Assembly (NCBI RefSeq): GCF_035083965.1
Contig: NC_089740.1
Coordinates: 15,536,552 to 15,600,551 of the forward strand
Reading direction: 5' to 3'
DNA length: 64,000 nucleotides
Source: Branchiostoma lanceolatum
Lineage: Eukaryota > Chordata > Leptocardii > Amphioxiformes > Branchiostomatidae
Shown here: positions 62,701 through 64,000 of the stretch, piece after piece
Numbering within the stretch: the stretch's first letter is position 1
Layout of the letters: every line of letters begins with the position of its first letter
The notes under the pieces: model-generated
What the model was told of the DNA's origin: nothing
Database searches by the model: none
The model's input: the letters and a program-made list of their open reading frames with translations, nothing else
Position numbers and translations under genes: made by a program

Positions 62701-64000
62701 CCCTCCGCAGCACTTAGATTTCTTCTCCTCCTTCTTGTTGAGGTCCAGAATGTTGGATCTCGTCTCCTCCGAGTCCATCTGCATCATTTGTCTGGAAAAC
62801 AGCGTCACGTTCGTGTTTACTTGTTTGTTTACATGTACTTGGATTTTCTTCACCCCAAGGAGAATAATACCTATATATAAATATACATTTGTACGTAGAT
62901 ACCACTCCGTATGAGACATGGGCTAGACAAGCATATAACGTACACAACATAAACGTCCAACTATCTTTACATAACCGTGTCCATCAGTCGTATATATATA
63001 CGGAATGGTATACTTTTCCTTGACCGAAGCACAATGTGAAAAAAAAACCTGAACAGTTTTGAAAAAATAGTCGTATCCATCTCTTTTTCTTTTAGACGTT
63101 GTTTACTGTCCATTTTGTACACATATATTACCTGGGTACGTATGGAATCACAATTGTTGGCAACACAACAATTGTTACGTCAATGAAGGTTAGACATCCA
63201 GGTTATGAGGCACGCCAAAAAGCAGTTACTCCAGCAACTGGATATGATTTTGGAAACGGTCAGACGTTTCAGGTTACAAGTAGCATCCACTCCCTTTCGT
63301 CAGTGACCTTTAGCAAGATTTGTGGGTCAGCAGGTTTTTAACCACGTATTATAGATTGACTTTAGATTAAAGTTATCTTGAAGCGAGTCAGTCGCTACCT
63401 AGTTTACCTTAACGACTACATCTGGCAAAGCAAACTCGCCAGTACTGAGTGGGAGGGTGTCAGCTTTTAAATGATGTTTTCAGATTGAAATTATGGCAGT
63501 TTGGAAACGATATAATTGGCAACAGTAATCTTGACGTGTCTCTTACCTCATGAGTTTTTCCACGGCATCCTGCACGTTGTCTCCATGCTTCGCGCTCGTC
63601 TCACAGAACAGGGCTCCGTGCTCCTGGGGAGGAAGGAAGGAAGGAGGGAAGGAGGGAAGGAAGAAATGAATGAATAGATGAATTGATGGATAAATAAATG
63701 GATGAAGCACAAATTAAGGTCAAATCTGCCTAAGAAACAAAAGCGTCTTGTATGACTGAAAGGGTAAAATATCGACAAAAGTAAGTGAAAAGACAAAAAT
63801 TGGTATGAAAACTCGTCTGTTGCAGTCATTTCAACTTGAGAAGGGTCAGCGACTGACTTACATCTTCTTAGTAAGAGCTTTATTTTGTGCAAGGAGACAG
63901 TACGAAAACAATGAAGTCGTCATCCAGAACAGAATAAAACAAAGAAGATGTTGATAAAAAAACTCACTCTGGCCATCTCCTCTCCGTGACCTTTCAGGAT
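62695..64000 (-). CDS. Rab-like small GTPase, last three exons (5' part outside window)
   Basis: Exons 64000-63968 (partial), 63623-63547 and 62791-62695 join in frame. They encode ILKGHGEEMAR, then EHGALFCETSAKHGDNVQDA with VEKLMR, then QMMQMDSEETRSNILDLNKK ending KKSKCCGGS-stop. FCETSAK is the Rab/Ras G5 motif (E-T/S-S-A-K) that contacts the guanine base, and the C-terminal CC followed by three residues fits double geranylgeranylation of Rab proteins. The basic KKEEKKSK tract supports membrane targeting. The P-loop and switch regions lie beyond base 64000, so the subfamily cannot be named safely. Confidence 0.85.
63180..63350. repeat. Interspersed repeat family R2, copy 2
   Basis: It shares GGTTAGACATCCAGG, CAACTGGATATGATTTTGGA, ACGGTCAGACGTTTCAGG and CTTTCGTCAGTGAC words with 22040-22180. 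It lies in the last intron of the Rab-like gene. Confidence 0.65.
63630..63715. repeat. (GGAA)n and (TGAA)n simple repeats
   Basis: A GGAAGGAAGGAGGGAAG tract followed by AATGAATGAATAGATG lies directly upstream of the acceptor of the ETSAK exon. Confidence 0.9.

Overview
The window looks like nuclear DNA of an invertebrate deuterostome, most likely a cephalochordate (amphioxus). I infer this from gene content, many short exons with GT-AG introns, abundant small inverted-repeat elements, and minisatellites that copy exon edges. No search was run, so the species call is an inference (about 75% sure).

Layout. (1) About 1.7-18.5 kb, minus strand: a 15-exon gene for a secreted protein with at least six tandem Frizzled-type cysteine-rich domains (CRDs). 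Its 3' end lies beyond base 1. A second, paralogous signal-peptide exon lies upstream at 26.8 kb and could be an alternative first exon. (2) 18.6-37.5 kb: mostly non-coding, with diverged tandem repeats, a tRNA-Ser(GCT) gene, LINE relics and small DNA elements. (3) 37.6-45.6 kb, plus strand: a complete five-exon gene for a Patched-domain (RND/sterol-sensing) membrane protein of about 1001 residues. (4) 50.1-51.7 kb, plus strand: a small two-EF-hand protein. (5) 52.6-57.0 kb, minus strand: a complete five-exon TRIM E3 ligase of about 402 residues with a C-terminal membrane anchor, like TRIM13/TRIM59. It converges with the EF-hand gene. (6) 62.7-64.0 kb, minus strand: the last three exons of a Rab-like small GTPase.

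The most unusual signal is shared by all five genes. Next to many exons the exon edge, with its splice site, is tandemly copied into the adjoining intron. Copies of acceptor edges lie upstream of the exon and copies of donor edges lie downstream, so the authentic exon stays intact. The largest case is intron 3 of the Patched-like gene: nine donor-edge copies are followed by 21 acceptor-edge copies and fill almost the whole 3.8 kb intron. Similar edge copies occur at a start codon with its promoter (TRIM gene) and at a stop codon (Rab-like gene), and an in-frame 81-bp repeat sits inside a coding exon. I recall, without being able to verify it here, that minisatellites spanning exon-intron boundaries have been described in amphioxus (Adh locus). 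The density seen here still merits study.

The genes do not form a pathway cluster. CRD and Patched domains belong to families linked to Wnt and Hedgehog or sterol biology, but the linkage may be chance. All exon coordinates come from reading splice sites, codon phase and protein family patterns by eye. Every junction given keeps the reading frame open.
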